Below are positions 9,782 through 18,552 of a DNA stretch of 64,000 nucleotides, in pieces. Made by a program: the position numbers and the translations under genes. The notes beneath the pieces were generated by a model. The model ran no database searches, was not told where the DNA came from, and saw nothing but the letters and a program-made list of their open reading frames with translations. Location of the stretch: the NCBI RefSeq assembly GCF_900240945.1, contig NZ_OESG01000014.1:2820734-2884733 (forward strand). Reading direction: 5' to 3'. Position 1 is the stretch's first letter; each line of letters starts with the position of its first letter. Source of the DNA: Mycobacterium sp. 3519A. GTDB lineage: Bacteria; Actinomycetota; Actinomycetes; Mycobacteriales; Mycobacteriaceae.

Positions 9782-10024
9782 ATGAATTCGAAGCAAGTGA
9801 AGGCCGCTGCGGCAGGCATCGGTGCCGGTGCCGCCATCGCGATGGCCGGACTGGGACTCACGTTCGCCGGCGGTGCGGGCGGCGCGGGCATTCTGAGCGA
9901 TGGCCCCGAAATCACGCTTGGCGAGACGACGACGTCGACAACCGCGCCGAGCGAACCGGAGACCACGTTTGTCACACCGCCTGTCACGGCTGAGCGGCCC
10001 GACGGCTTCGAGCCCGGCGGCTGA
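9782..10024 (+). CDS. Small exported Thr/Pro-rich protein, second of a tandem pair
   Basis: An 80-residue paralogue of the gene just upstream. The hydrophobic N-terminus (MNSKQVKAAAAGIGAGAAIAMAG) is followed by a Gly-rich stretch and a Thr/Ser/Pro/Glu tail (TTTSTTAPSEPETTFVTPPVT) ending in FEPGG. An AGGAGA ribosome site lies about 10 nt before ATG 9782, in the 20-nt gap after the first paralogue, so the two are probably co-transcribed. The stop lies 6 nt from the stop of the convergent membrane protein. I do not recognise a named family beyond small conserved mycobacterial exported proteins. Confidence 0.72.
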   Translation: MNSKQVKAAAAGIGAGAAIAMAGLGLTFAGGAGGAGILSDGPEITLGETTTSTTAPSEPETTFVTPPVTAERPDGFEPGG

Positions 10025-10030
10025 TAGCTA

Positions 10031-10567
10031 CTAACTGTGGTGCGTCGGCCCGCCGACGACTCCCTGCGGATTGCCGATGTTGGTCACCGTCAGGGTGCCG
10101 CCGTCGCGGGTCGCCCGGATCACGACCTGGTCGTTGACGGCGAATGGCGCGCCCGCATTGCCGGCGGTGCTGGGAATGACATAGGTCTGGCTGTAGCCGT
10201 CCTCGCTTCGGACCGAGATTGAGGTCGGCGAGATCGCAGTCACCGTGCCGGTCTGCGTGACGACCGTGACGTAGGACCCCGGACCGGCGGGTTCGACGAA
10301 CTCGCCGTGCAACGACTGCGGTTCCATCTCGTGCGGACCCCCGATCGAGCTGTGCTGGCCGGGTGGGCCGCCCGGCCCGAATGCCTGGTGAGGGGGGCCG
10401 AAGGAGTGCGGACTGCCCGCCGTGGCGGCGTAGATCGCGGCACCGCCGAGGGCTGCGATCACCGCCGCGACAGCGACTGCTGCCGCGCTCTCGCGCCAAC
10501 CCCAACCGCGGGTGGTTTGCGGAGCACCCCAAACGGGCGTGTCCGGGGCGATCTGGTCGATGCTCAT
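10031..10567 (-). CDS. Single-pass membrane protein with small beta domain (DUF5666-like)
   Basis: 178 residues. The layout is a cytoplasmic N-terminus (IDQIAPDTPVWGAP), one membrane helix (about 27-50, SAAAVAVAAVIAALGGAAIYAATAG in pieces), a Gly/Pro/His-rich linker (HSFGPPHQAFGPGGPPGQHS) and an extracytoplasmic domain. That domain has alternating beta strands and a repeated TVTAIS...SVRSEDG...YVIP...VNDQVVIRATRDGGTLTVTNI pattern. The pattern resembles the DUF5666/OB-like modules often found beside envelope two-component systems. The gene is divergent from the response regulator gene across 108 bp, which suggests it is a target or accessory of that system; this is inference. No catalytic motif is visible. 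Confidence 0.7.
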   Translation of the reverse strand: MSIDQIAPDTPVWGAPQTTRGWGWRESAAAVAVAAVIAALGGAAIYAATAGSPHSFGPPHQAFGPGGPPGQHSSIGGPHEMEPQSLHGEFVEPAGPGSYVTVVTQTGTVTAISPTSISVRSEDGYSQTYVIPSTAGNAGAPFAVNDQVVIRATRDGGTLTVTNIGNPQGVVGGPTHHS

Positions 10568-10609
10568 GCGACCACGGTGCAGCCGTTTGGTGTGAATTCG
10601 CTGTGTGTT

Positions 10610-10654
10610 GTCTCAGCGTCGGATATGTCTGTGCGTCTTCACAGCTGACACATA
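10610..10654. promoter_or_regulatory. Imperfect inverted repeat in the divergent promoter of the two-component system
   Basis: The 108-bp gap between the membrane protein and the response regulator holds TGTCTCAGC near 10610 and GCTGACACA near 10646. These are inverted copies of TGTG/CTCAGC-type half-sites agreeing at 8 of 9 positions. Response regulators of the OmpR class often bind paired repeats in their own promoter, so this is a candidate autoregulatory site. No convincing -35/-10 pair was found. Short imperfect repeats occur by chance, hence the low confidence. Confidence 0.25.
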
Positions 10655-10675
10655 GATAGGGCACAGTCGTGACAT

Positions 10676-11458
10676 ATGGCCGGCACCAATAATGGGCGCG
10701 TGTCCAGTTCGAGCGCTTTCACGGTCAACGACAACGATCCCGGACGCATTGTGATGCGACGTGCGGACGGTAAGCCCATCCACGTGTTGGTTGTCGACGA
10801 CGAGCCCGTGCTGGCCGAACTGGTCTCGATGGCGTTGCGTTACGAGGGCTGGGAGATCGCCACTGCGGGTGACGGCGCATCGGCCATCGCCGCCGCCAAA
10901 GAAACCCCGCCCGACGTGGTGGTGCTCGATGTGATGCTGCCGGATATGAGCGGCCTGGACGTCCTGCACAAGCTGCGCGAACAGATCCCTGGCCTGCCGC
11001 TGCTGCTGCTGACCGCCAAGGACTCCGTGGAGGACCGCATCGCGGGTCTGACCGCCGGCGGCGACGACTACGTGACCAAACCCTTCAGCCTCGAAGAAGT
11101 GGTGCTGCGACTGCGTGCGTTGTTGCGACGCACCGGGGTGACCAGTGAAACGGGCGGCGCCAAGATCATCGTCGGCGATCTGGTGCTCGACGAGGACAGC
11201 CATGAGGTCACCCGCGGCGGTGACGTCATCTCCCTGACCGCGACGGAATTCGAACTGCTTCGGTTCATGATGCGCAACTCCAAACGCGTGCTGAGCAAGG
11301 CGCAGATCCTGGACCGGGTGTGGAGCTATGACTTCGGCGGGCGGTCCAACATCGTCGAGCTGTACGTGTCCTACTTGCGCAAGAAGATCGACAGCGGGCG
11401 CGAGCCGATGATCCACACCTTGCGCGGCGCGGGATATGTCCTCAAGCCCCCGCGCTGA
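10676..11458 (+). CDS. OmpR/PhoB-family response regulator (TcrX/PhoP-like)
   Basis: 260 residues: receiver domain (about 35-150) and winged-helix DNA-binding domain (about 165-260). The acidic pocket is D41/D42, the phosphoacceptor D85 (VVVLDVMLPD), the switch Thr113 and the conserved Lys135 (DDYVTKPFS). The C-terminal domain carries LTATEFELLRFMM, QILDRVWSYDFGGRSNIVELYVSYLRKKI in blocks and HTLRGAGYVL. The overall pattern fits the mycobacterial TcrX/PhoP group, and TcrX is my best guess. The N-terminal 26 residues before VMRRADG are unusual. A start at GTG 10751 or ATG 10754 would give the more common length, so the start is uncertain. The kinase gene overlaps its 3' end by 23 nt. Confidence 0.9.
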   Translation: MAGTNNGRVSSSSAFTVNDNDPGRIVMRRADGKPIHVLVVDDEPVLAELVSMALRYEGWEIATAGDGASAIAAAKETPPDVVVLDVMLPDMSGLDVLHKLREQIPGLPLLLLTAKDSVEDRIAGLTAGGDDYVTKPFSLEEVVLRLRALLRRTGVTSETGGAKIIVGDLVLDEDSHEVTRGGDVISLTATEFELLRFMMRNSKRVLSKAQILDRVWSYDFGGRSNIVELYVSYLRKKIDSGREPMIHTLRGAGYVLKPPR

Positions 11459-13016
11459 CGCGCTTCGCGGCCGCTTCCGCGCGCCGCGGAGTTGGTCGCT
11501 GCGGGCCCGGCTGCTGGCTACCCAGATCGTTCTGCTCGCCCTGGTGTGCGCCGCGGTCGGCGTGGGCACCGAGCTTGCGCTGCAACGCTTTCTGATCAAT
11601 CAGCTCGACGACCGGCTTGGCGAAACCGGTCACCGCTCCGTCGGACTGTTCGAATTCGGCCCTCCGCCAACGCGACCCGACATGGGGCCGATGCCCGACT
11701 TCCGGCGGCGCGTCATCATCCGCAACGACTTCGGCCCTGGCCCCGCGTTCCTCAACGCGCCAGGACAAGCCGCGCGAACGGTGGGAGCCGTCGTTCACCG
11801 CGGTGCGCCGGTCGACGCGGGCATCATCACCGCCGACGGTTCTCAGAACGCAATCAGCGCGACGGCAGCACAACAACTCGCAGGCGTCACCCCGAACGAG
11901 AAGCCGATCACGGTGGACCTCGACGGGCTGGGTCGCTACCGCGTCATCGCGATGCATGCACGGGGCCCCGGCGTGACGATCGTGACCGGCCTGCCCACGT
12001 CCGACGTCGACGACACGCTGCTCTCGGTGCTCGTCATCTTCGCCATCGTGGCGGCGGTCGCATTGATCGGCGCCACCACTGCAGGCATCGTCATCATCCG
12101 GCGCCAACTCGCCCCGCTGTCAAGGGCTTCCGAAGCCGCCCGCCAGGTGGCCGACCTGGAACTGGACCGCGGCGAGGTGCGGTTGCCGACGCCGATCGTC
12201 AAGGTCGACCCGGCCCGCGCCGACACCGAGATCGGCCAACTCGGCTCAGCGCTGAACCGGATGCTCGACCGCATCGCCGGGGCGCTGTCAGCCCGGCATG
12301 CCAGCGAGACCCGGGTCCGGCAGTTCGTCGCCGACGCCAGCCACGAGCTGCGCACACCGCTCGCGGCCATCCGCGGCTATACCGAACTGGCGCAACGCAA
12401 ACGAGACCAGCTACCCGACGACGTCGCGCACGCGATGAGCCGCGTCGAATCGGAAACCGAGCGGATGACGCAACTCGTCGAGGACATGCTGCTGTTGGCT
12501 CGACTGGACACCGGGCGGCCGTTGGAGCGGGAACAGGTCGACTTGTCGCGTCTGGTCGTCGACGCGGTCAGCGACGCCCACATCGCCGGACCCGACCATC
12601 AGTGGTCGCTGGATCTGCCCGACGAACCCGTCGTCGTCAGCGGTGACGAGGCGCGGCTACACCAGGTGCTGGCGAACCTGCTGGCCAACGCCAGAACCCA
12701 TACTCCGCCCGGCACGTCGGTGACCACGTCGCTGGCCGTCGACGACACCGGTGCCGCCGTGCTGACCGTCAGCGACGACGGCCCAGGGATACCGGCATGG
12801 TTGCAGCCCGAGGTGTTCGAGCGGTTCGCCCGCGGCGACTCGTCGCGTTCGCGGCGCGGCGGCAGCACCGGATTGGGTCTTGCCATCGTCGCCGCCGTCG
12901 TCCGTGCCCACGGCGGCACCATCGGGGTGCACAGCGTGCCGGGCAAGACCGAGTTCGTGGTGACGTTTCCTGGCAATTCACAGTTCAGTCACAGCCTAGC
13001 CAAAACCGGCGCCTAG
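11436..13016 (+). CDS. Two-component sensor histidine kinase (HAMP, HisKA, HATPase)
   Basis: 526 residues, partner of the regulator just upstream. The layout is first membrane helix about 24-46, an extracytoplasmic sensor of about 140 residues, second helix about 196-221 and HAMP to about 280. The HisKA domain has phosphoacceptor His303 in VADASHELRTPLAAIRGY. The HATPase has N-box NLLANARTH (about 414-422), G1 DDGPGIP, F-box ERFARGD and G2 GSTGLGLAI. All catalytic boxes are present, so it should be active. The sensor domain contains Pro/Met-rich GPPPTRPDMGPMPD, which might bind a ligand or metal; this is speculative. The start ATG lies inside the regulator's last codons, giving tight coupling. 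TcrY-like by context; not certain. Confidence 0.9.
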   Translation: MSSSPRADALRGRFRAPRSWSLRARLLATQIVLLALVCAAVGVGTELALQRFLINQLDDRLGETGHRSVGLFEFGPPPTRPDMGPMPDFRRRVIIRNDFGPGPAFLNAPGQAARTVGAVVHRGAPVDAGIITADGSQNAISATAAQQLAGVTPNEKPITVDLDGLGRYRVIAMHARGPGVTIVTGLPTSDVDDTLLSVLVIFAIVAAVALIGATTAGIVIIRRQLAPLSRASEAARQVADLELDRGEVRLPTPIVKVDPARADTEIGQLGSALNRMLDRIAGALSARHASETRVRQFVADASHELRTPLAAIRGYTELAQRKRDQLPDDVAHAMSRVESETERMTQLVEDMLLLARLDTGRPLEREQVDLSRLVVDAVSDAHIAGPDHQWSLDLPDEPVVVSGDEARLHQVLANLLANARTHTPPGTSVTTSLAVDDTGAAVLTVSDDGPGIPAWLQPEVFERFARGDSSRSRRGGSTGLGLAIVAAVVRAHGGTIGVHSVPGKTEFVVTFPGNSQFSHSLAKTGA

Positions 13017-13038
13017 CGGACTCACGGAAACTCTTGGG

Positions 13039-14919
13039 GTGACGACCCTGGTTCTCCCCGGCGAGCTGGGCCCCGGCGAGCAGACAGAAAGTGCCCCGAC
13101 ACGCCGCAGTTTTCGGACACTTTGCGTCTGGTCGCGCGTGCGACTGGCCGTGCTGCTCGCGGCGACGGGCGTGCTCTACCTGTGGAACCTCTCGGCGAGC
13201 GGATGGGCCAACGCGTTCTACTCGGCGGCCGCGCAGGCCGGCGCCAGCGACTGGACAGCCATGCTGTTCGGCTCAAGCGACGCCGCCAACGCGATCACCG
13301 TCGACAAAACCCCCGCGGCGCTGTGGATCATGGACATTTCAGTGCGGGTGTTCGGACTCAACCCGTGGAGCATCCTGGTGCCTCAGGCGCTCGAAGGTGT
13401 TGCCGCGGTGGCGGTGTTGTACGCCGCGGTGCGGCGCATCAACGGCGAAGCCGCGGCGCTGTTGGCGGGCGCGGTGTTCGCGCTGACACCGGTCGCCGCG
13501 TTGATCTTTCGCTTCAACAACCCCGACGCGCTGCTGGTGCTGCTGCTGGTCGGCGCCGCCTACTGCGTGCTGAGGGCGTGTGAGAAAGACGGCAGCCGCT
13601 GGTGGTTGATCGCGGCGGGCGCACTCGTCGGGTTCGGGTTCCTCGCCAAGATGCTGCAGGCCTTCCTGGTGCTGCCGGGCTTCGCGGCCGCCTACCTGGT
13701 GGCGGGTGCCCCGCCGATGCGACGGCGAATCGCCGATCTACTGGCCGCCGCCGCGGCCGTCGTCGTGTCCGGCGGCTGGTATTTGTTGCTCGTCGAACTG
13801 TGGCCCGCGTCGTCGCGGCCCTACATCGGCGGCTCCCAACACGACAGCATCGTCGAATTGGCATTGGGCTACAACGGTTTCGGCCGGTTGACCGGCGACG
13901 AACCCGGCGGCCTCGGCAACATGAACTTCGACGTCGGCTGGGGCAGGCTGTTCGGCAACCAGATGGGGCCGACGATCGCATGGCTGCTGCCCGCCGCGGT
14001 GATCTGCCTCGCCGCCGGCGTGCTGATCACACGGCGCGCACCCCGGACCGACCCGACACGCGCGGCGCTGATCCTGTGGGGCGGTTGGCTGGTGGTCACC
14101 GCGGTGACGTTCAGCTTCGCCAACGGTATCCTGCATCCCTATTACACGGTGGCGCTCGCGCCTGCTGTCGCAGCACTGATCGGTATCGGCGCAAACTTGT
14201 TGTGGCGCAACCGCACTGACATCCGCGCCGCGACGGCACTGTCCGGCACGGTGCTGGTGACCACCATTCTCGCGGCTGTGTTGTTGTCCAGGAACGCCGA
14301 TTGGATGCCGTGGCTGCGGGCCGTGGTCGCGGCCGGGGGAGTGGGCGCGGCGGTGCTGCTGCTGGTCGCCGGTCGCCTGGTCAGGCCCGCCGCAACGGCG
14401 GTGGCCGCGCTGGCCATCGCGGCGTGTCTGGCCGCACCCGCGGCGTATTCCGTCGCCACGGCGGCCGCGCCGCACAGCGGTGCGATCCCGTCGGTCGGCC
14501 CTGCGCGGCACGGCTTCGGCGGCTGGACCGGACCCGGGGGTCTATTGGACTCGCCGACGCCGGGGCCCGCGTTGGCAGCCACACTGTCCGCGGACGCAGG
14601 CAAGTACACGTGGGCGGCGGCCACCGTCGGCTCCAACAACGCGGCGGGATACCAATTGGCAAGCGGCGCACCGGTGATGGCGATCGGCGGGTTCAACGGC
14701 ACCGATCCGTCGCCGACTCTGGAAGAGTTCCAACGCTACGTCGCGGCGGGCCGGATCCACTACTTCGTCCGCGGCAAGATGACGATCGGGCACTGGGGCC
14801 TCTCGACGGGTCGCAATGCGTCCTCCGACATCGCCGAGTGGGTGGAAACCCACTATTCGCCGCAGACCGTCGACGACGTGCTGATCTACGACCTCACCCA
14901 GCCGCCGCGCGATTCATAG
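13039..14919 (+). CDS. Polytopic GT39/ArnT-like glycosyltransferase, copy 1
   Basis: 626-residue integral membrane glycosyltransferase of the GT-C fold, related to ArnT and protein mannosyltransferases, which move sugars from polyprenyl-phosphate donors outside the plasma membrane. The first helix is followed by the GT-C loop motif ASGWANAFYSAAAQAG and AITVDKTPAALW, where DK-P-P is the usual form. RFNNPDALLVLLLVGAAY is a conserved helix pair. More than ten membrane helices are predicted, with a C-terminal extracytoplasmic domain (AIGGFNGTDPSPTLEEFQRYV). The start is GTG 13039, 22 nt after the kinase stop. It is about collinear with the second copy at 16270; here the motif is DKTP instead of DKPP. 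The acceptor is unknown. Confidence 0.85.
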   Translation: MTTLVLPGELGPGEQTESAPTRRSFRTLCVWSRVRLAVLLAATGVLYLWNLSASGWANAFYSAAAQAGASDWTAMLFGSSDAANAITVDKTPAALWIMDISVRVFGLNPWSILVPQALEGVAAVAVLYAAVRRINGEAAALLAGAVFALTPVAALIFRFNNPDALLVLLLVGAAYCVLRACEKDGSRWWLIAAGALVGFGFLAKMLQAFLVLPGFAAAYLVAGAPPMRRRIADLLAAAAAVVVSGGWYLLLVELWPASSRPYIGGSQHDSIVELALGYNGFGRLTGDEPGGLGNMNFDVGWGRLFGNQMGPTIAWLLPAAVICLAAGVLITRRAPRTDPTRAALILWGGWLVVTAVTFSFANGILHPYYTVALAPAVAALIGIGANLLWRNRTDIRAATALSGTVLVTTILAAVLLSRNADWMPWLRAVVAAGGVGAAVLLLVAGRLVRPAATAVAALAIAACLAAPAAYSVATAAAPHSGAIPSVGPARHGFGGWTGPGGLLDSPTPGPALAATLSADAGKYTWAAATVGSNNAAGYQLASGAPVMAIGGFNGTDPSPTLEEFQRYVAAGRIHYFVRGKMTIGHWGLSTGRNASSDIAEWVETHYSPQTVDDVLIYDLTQPPRDS

Positions 14920-14966
14920 CTTGCACATAGCTTCGGCCAACGGAGCACACACGCTGCTGGCCAAAC

Positions 14967-16241
14967 ATGGACGTCATGACAGACATCGCCCTTGACCCCG
15001 ACACCGGCCTGGCCCACCGCATCCACTTCGCACCGCGGCCGAACGCCGCCATCGCGGCTCGCGCCGCGGGCGTGCCGGTGCTCGACGTCGTGGTGCCGGT
15101 GTACAACGAACAAGCCGCGCTCGCCGACTCGATCCACCGGCTGCACCGCTACCTGCGGGAAAACTTCCCGTTCGAGGTGCGCATCACGATCGCCGACAAC
15201 GCCAGCATTGACGCCACCGCGCGCATCGCCGCCGAACTCGCGGCCGAGCTGACCGACGTGCGCGTGGTTCGGCTCGAGCAGAAGGGTCGGGGACGCGCAC
15301 TGCGCGCGGTGTGGTCGACGTCGGACGCGCCGGTGCTGGCCTACATGGACGTCGACCTGTCCACCGACCTCGCCGCACTCGCCCCGCTCGTCGCGCCGCT
15401 GATCTCCGGCCACTCGGACTTGGCCATCGGGACCAGGCTGGGCCGCGGCGCCCGCGTGGTGCGCGGACCGAAGCGCGAGATCATCTCCCGCTGCTACAAC
15501 CTGATCCTGAAGTCGACGCTGGCCGCGGGGTTCTCGGATGCACAGTGCGGTTTCAAGGCGATCCGCGCAGATGTCGCCGAGCGCCTGCTGCCGCACGTCG
15601 CAGACACCGGCTGGTTCTTCGACACCGAGCTGCTGGTGCTCGCCGAGCGCAGCGGTCTGCGGATCCACGAGGTCCCCGTCGACTGGGTGGATGACCCCGA
15701 CAGCCGTGTCGACATTGTCGCGACCGCGACTGCGGACCTCAAAGGCATCGGCCGGATGCTGCGTGGCTTTGCCGACGGTTCGATCCCGGTGAACACCATT
15801 GCCGCGCAACTCGGTTCGTCACGAAAGGCCGCCGCGCCCGGATCTCTGCTGCGCCAGGTGGTCCGATTCGGAGCCGTCGGCGTCGCGTCCACCGCGGCGT
15901 ACGTGGTGTTGTTCATGCTGACCCAAGGCTGGGTCGGCGCGCAGGCGGCGAACCTGATCGCGTTGCTGCTCACCGCGATCGGCAACACGGCCGCCAACCG
16001 GCGGTTCACGTTCGGGGTCGGTGGCCGCACCAACGTGACACGCCACCACATCGAGGGGCTCGTCGTGTTCGGCATCGCGCTGGCCATCACCAGTGGTGCG
16101 CTTGCCGTGCTGCACGCCGTCGTCGCACAACCACACCACCTCGTCGAACTCGCCGTGCTGGTAGTCGCCAACCTGGCGGCCACCGCTGTGCGCTTCGTGT
16201 TGTTGCGGGGCTGGGTGTTTCACCCCCGCCGGACCCGCTGA
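14967..16241 (+). CDS. Bifunctional GT2 polyprenyl-phosphate glycosyltransferase fused to GtrA flippase-like domain
   Basis: 424 residues. Residues about 35-285 form a GT2 domain of the dolichol-phosphate-mannose-synthase type: VPVYNEQAAL, IADNASIDAT, the metal-binding AYMDVDLSTD, and GFKAIRADVAERLLP with TGWFFDTELLVLA. Residues about 295-415 form a four-helix GtrA domain (QVVRFGAVGVASTAAYV, NTAANRRFTFG). Such fusions make a polyprenyl-phospho-sugar and are thought to help flip it. It lies between two GT39-like transferases that use this type of donor, so a donor-maker plus two users is the natural reading (inference). ATG 14967 is used; ATG 14976 (MTDIALD) is an alternative. Confidence 0.88.
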   Translation: MDVMTDIALDPDTGLAHRIHFAPRPNAAIAARAAGVPVLDVVVPVYNEQAALADSIHRLHRYLRENFPFEVRITIADNASIDATARIAAELAAELTDVRVVRLEQKGRGRALRAVWSTSDAPVLAYMDVDLSTDLAALAPLVAPLISGHSDLAIGTRLGRGARVVRGPKREIISRCYNLILKSTLAAGFSDAQCGFKAIRADVAERLLPHVADTGWFFDTELLVLAERSGLRIHEVPVDWVDDPDSRVDIVATATADLKGIGRMLRGFADGSIPVNTIAAQLGSSRKAAAPGSLLRQVVRFGAVGVASTAAYVVLFMLTQGWVGAQAANLIALLLTAIGNTAANRRFTFGVGGRTNVTRHHIEGLVVFGIALAITSGALAVLHAVVAQPHHLVELAVLVVANLAATAVRFVLLRGWVFHPRRTR

Positions 16242-16269
16242 TTTCCACCAACGACAAAAGGAACCTCTG

Positions 16270-18153
16270 ATGACGATCACTGCCGACGCGCCGACGCAGA
16301 CAGCGGCGGCGCCCGACGTGCCGGCACGACGCGATCCGCGGTGGATCCGTCCCGCACTGCTGGCGCTGCTGGTGGGGACCGCCGCGCTGTACCTGTGGGG
16401 ACTCGGATCCTCGGGCTGGGCCAACGACTACTACGCCGCAGCGGCGCAGGCCGCCACCCAGGACCTGAAGGCCTGGCTGTTCGGCTCGCTGGACGCGGGC
16501 AACGCGATCACCGTCGACAAGCCGCCCGCCGCGCTGTGGGTGATGGGGTTGTTCGGCAGGCTGTTCGGGTTCAGCGCGTTCACGATGCTGCTGCCCGAAG
16601 CGCTGATGGGCGTCGGTGCCGTCGCACTGCTGTACGGCGCCGTGCGTCGCACCAGCGGACCCGCCGCCGGTCTGATCGCGGGTGCAGCGCTGGCCGTGAC
16701 ACCGGTTGCGGCGCTGATGTTCCGGTTCAACAACCCGGACGCGCTGCTGGTGCTGCTGCTGGTGGCCGCCGCGTACTGCATGCTGCGGGCCATCGAGACG
16801 GCGAGCACACGCTGGATGGTTGCGGTGGGCGTCGTCATCGGGTTCGCATTCCTGACGAAGATGCTGCAGGCGTTTCTGATCGTGCCCGGGCTTGCGTTGG
16901 CCTTCGTGGTCGCTGCACCGGTCGGCTTTTGGAAGCGGATCGGCAAGTTGCTGGTCGGCGCCGCAGCGATGGTGGTGTCCGGTGGCTGGTACGTCGCGCT
17001 GGTCAGCCTCTGGCCCGCCGACTCGCGCCCGTACATCGGCGGCTCCACCGACAACAGCCTGCTGCAACTGGCATTGGGCTACAACGGGATTCAGCGTATC
17101 GCCGGCGGCGAAGGCGGACCAGGGGGTTTTGGCGGACCGCGGGGCGCGAACCTGTTCTTCGGCGGTGAAGCCGGTATCGGCCGACTGTTCGGACCGTCGA
17201 TGGGCGCCGAGGCGTCGTGGCTGTTGCCCGCTGCGCTGATCGGACTGGCCGCAGGCATCTGGTTCACCCGGCGCACCGCACGCACCGCAAGCGTGCGCGC
17301 CGGCCTGCTGTTGTGGGGTGGCTGGCTGCTGGTGACCGGTGCCGTGTTCAGCTTCATGGACGGGATCGTGCACCCGTATTACACGGTGGCGTTGGCGCCC
17401 GCGGTGGCCGCGCTGGTGGGTATCTCGACGGTTGAACTCTGGCGGGGAAAGCAGTTCCTGTGGCCGCGTATTGTGTTGGCGGCCATGGCCGCAGCCACCG
17501 GCATCTGGGCGTTCATCCTGCTGGACCGCACACCGGATTGGTTCCCCGCGTTGCGCTGGGCCGTGCTGGTCGGCTCGGTGCTCGTCGCGGCCGTCGTGGC
17601 CGTGGGTGCACACCGGTTGGGCCGCGCAGTGATCGTGTTAGGCACCGCCGCAGCGCTTTTCGGTCTGGCCGCGCCAACGGCGTTCGCGCTCTACAACGTC
17701 ACACACACCAGCGGTGGACCCGGCATGATGTCCGGCCCCAGCCGCGTCTCGGCGTTCGGCGGCCACGGCTTCGGCGGACCAGGCGGACCGGGCGGACCCG
17801 GCAGGCCCGCCGCTGACAACACCGCACTGGTGAAGTTACTGAAGGGCGTCGACAACCGTTGGGCGGCAGCGGGTATCGGCTCGATGAGCGTGAGCGGCCT
17901 CGAGCTGGAGTCGGGCGCGTCGCTGATGGCGATTGGCGGGTTCAGCGGTGGGGACAACTCACCGACACTGGCCCAGTTCCAGTCGTATGTCGCCGACCAT
18001 CAGGTGCGCTATTTCATCGCCAGCGACCACCGTGGCCCGATGCACGGGAAATCCGGTCCCGCACAGCAGATCAGCGAGTGGGTCAGCCAGCACTTCACCG
18101 CAATGAATGTGGGCGGCACCACCGTCTACGACCTGAACCAACAACCCCATTGA
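16270..18153 (+). CDS. Polytopic GT39/ArnT-like glycosyltransferase, copy 2
   Basis: 627 residues, paralogue of the gene at 13039 and better supplied with family motifs: SSGWANDYYAAAAQAA, AITVDKPPAALWVMG and RFNNPDALLVLLLVAAAY. Two Gly/Pro-rich segments set it apart. GGEGGPGGFGGPRGAN lies in the loop after ALGYNGIQRIA, and GGHGFGGPGGPGGPGRP precedes the C-terminal extracytoplasmic domain. That domain repeats the AIGGFSGGDNSPTLAQFQSYV block seen in copy 1. An AAAGGA ribosome site lies about 9 nt upstream of ATG 16270. It should use a polyprenyl-phosphate sugar outside the membrane; whether the acceptor is a lipid, polysaccharide or protein cannot be read from sequence. Confidence 0.87.
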   Translation: MTITADAPTQTAAAPDVPARRDPRWIRPALLALLVGTAALYLWGLGSSGWANDYYAAAAQAATQDLKAWLFGSLDAGNAITVDKPPAALWVMGLFGRLFGFSAFTMLLPEALMGVGAVALLYGAVRRTSGPAAGLIAGAALAVTPVAALMFRFNNPDALLVLLLVAAAYCMLRAIETASTRWMVAVGVVIGFAFLTKMLQAFLIVPGLALAFVVAAPVGFWKRIGKLLVGAAAMVVSGGWYVALVSLWPADSRPYIGGSTDNSLLQLALGYNGIQRIAGGEGGPGGFGGPRGANLFFGGEAGIGRLFGPSMGAEASWLLPAALIGLAAGIWFTRRTARTASVRAGLLLWGGWLLVTGAVFSFMDGIVHPYYTVALAPAVAALVGISTVELWRGKQFLWPRIVLAAMAAATGIWAFILLDRTPDWFPALRWAVLVGSVLVAAVVAVGAHRLGRAVIVLGTAAALFGLAAPTAFALYNVTHTSGGPGMMSGPSRVSAFGGHGFGGPGGPGGPGRPAADNTALVKLLKGVDNRWAAAGIGSMSVSGLELESGASLMAIGGFSGGDNSPTLAQFQSYVADHQVRYFIASDHRGPMHGKSGPAQQISEWVSQHFTAMNVGGTTVYDLNQQPH

Positions 18154-18182
18154 GACGTCACTAGACACGGAAAGGAATGCAC

Positions 18183-18473
18183 ATGTTGATCAAGCGACTG
18201 ATCGCAGGGACCGTCATCGCGGGCAGCCTCGCAGCAGGGGCGCTCGGGCTGGGCGCCGGTTTGGCGAACGCAGAACCGTGGCACGGCCCGGGCCCAGGCT
18301 GGGTGCGCCCGGGCCGGCCGGACATCCGGTGGGAAGACCGGGCCGCCTACGACCGCGCCGTCATCGACCACCGGCCCTTCCTGTACGGCGGCCAGTGGGT
18401 GAACCCGGTGTTCGACCCCGGCTACCGGGCATGGGGCTTCTGGCTCGGGCCGGTCTGGATTCCGTTGCTCTGA
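18183..18473 (+). CDS. Small exported protein with Sec signal peptide
   Basis: A 96-residue protein with a clear Sec signal (MLIKRLIAGTVIAGSLAAGA) and a likely cleavage after ANA in GLANAEPWHG. The mature part is Pro/Trp/Gly-rich (GPGPGWVRPGRPDIRW, PGYRAWGFWLGP). ATG 18183 is preferred because AAAGGA lies 8 nt upstream. An ATG at 18177 sits directly against that site and would be poorly spaced. It follows the second GT39-like gene by 29 nt, so it may be co-transcribed and could be an acceptor for the glycosylation machinery (inference). No named family recognised. Confidence 0.75.
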   Translation: MLIKRLIAGTVIAGSLAAGALGLGAGLANAEPWHGPGPGWVRPGRPDIRWEDRAAYDRAVIDHRPFLYGGQWVNPVFDPGYRAWGFWLGPVWIPLL

Positions 18474-18490
18474 CCCCCGCCCCCCGATCA

Positions 18491-18526
18491 GACGGCCGCC
18501 CTGTTGCCCCCGGCAGGGCGGCCGTC
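18491..18526 (+). terminator. Strong hairpin terminator after the glycosylation block
   Basis: A perfect 13-bp inverted repeat, GACGGCCGCCCTG at 18491-18503 and CAGGGCGGCCGTC at 18514-18526, with a 10-nt loop. It begins 17 nt after the stop of the small exported protein. There is no clean T-run after it (GTATCGATT), as is common for mycobacterial hairpin terminators. It separates the glycosylation block from canA. Confidence 0.65.
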
Positions 18527-18552
18527 GTATCGATTCGCGGTGATTTTCACCG

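Noticed and set aside
16087..17613. A 508-codon minus-strand frame antisense to the second GT39-like gene
   Set aside because: Translation is Gln/Arg/His-rich low complexity typical of antisense frames in high-GC DNA. The plus strand holds a clear membrane glycosyltransferase.
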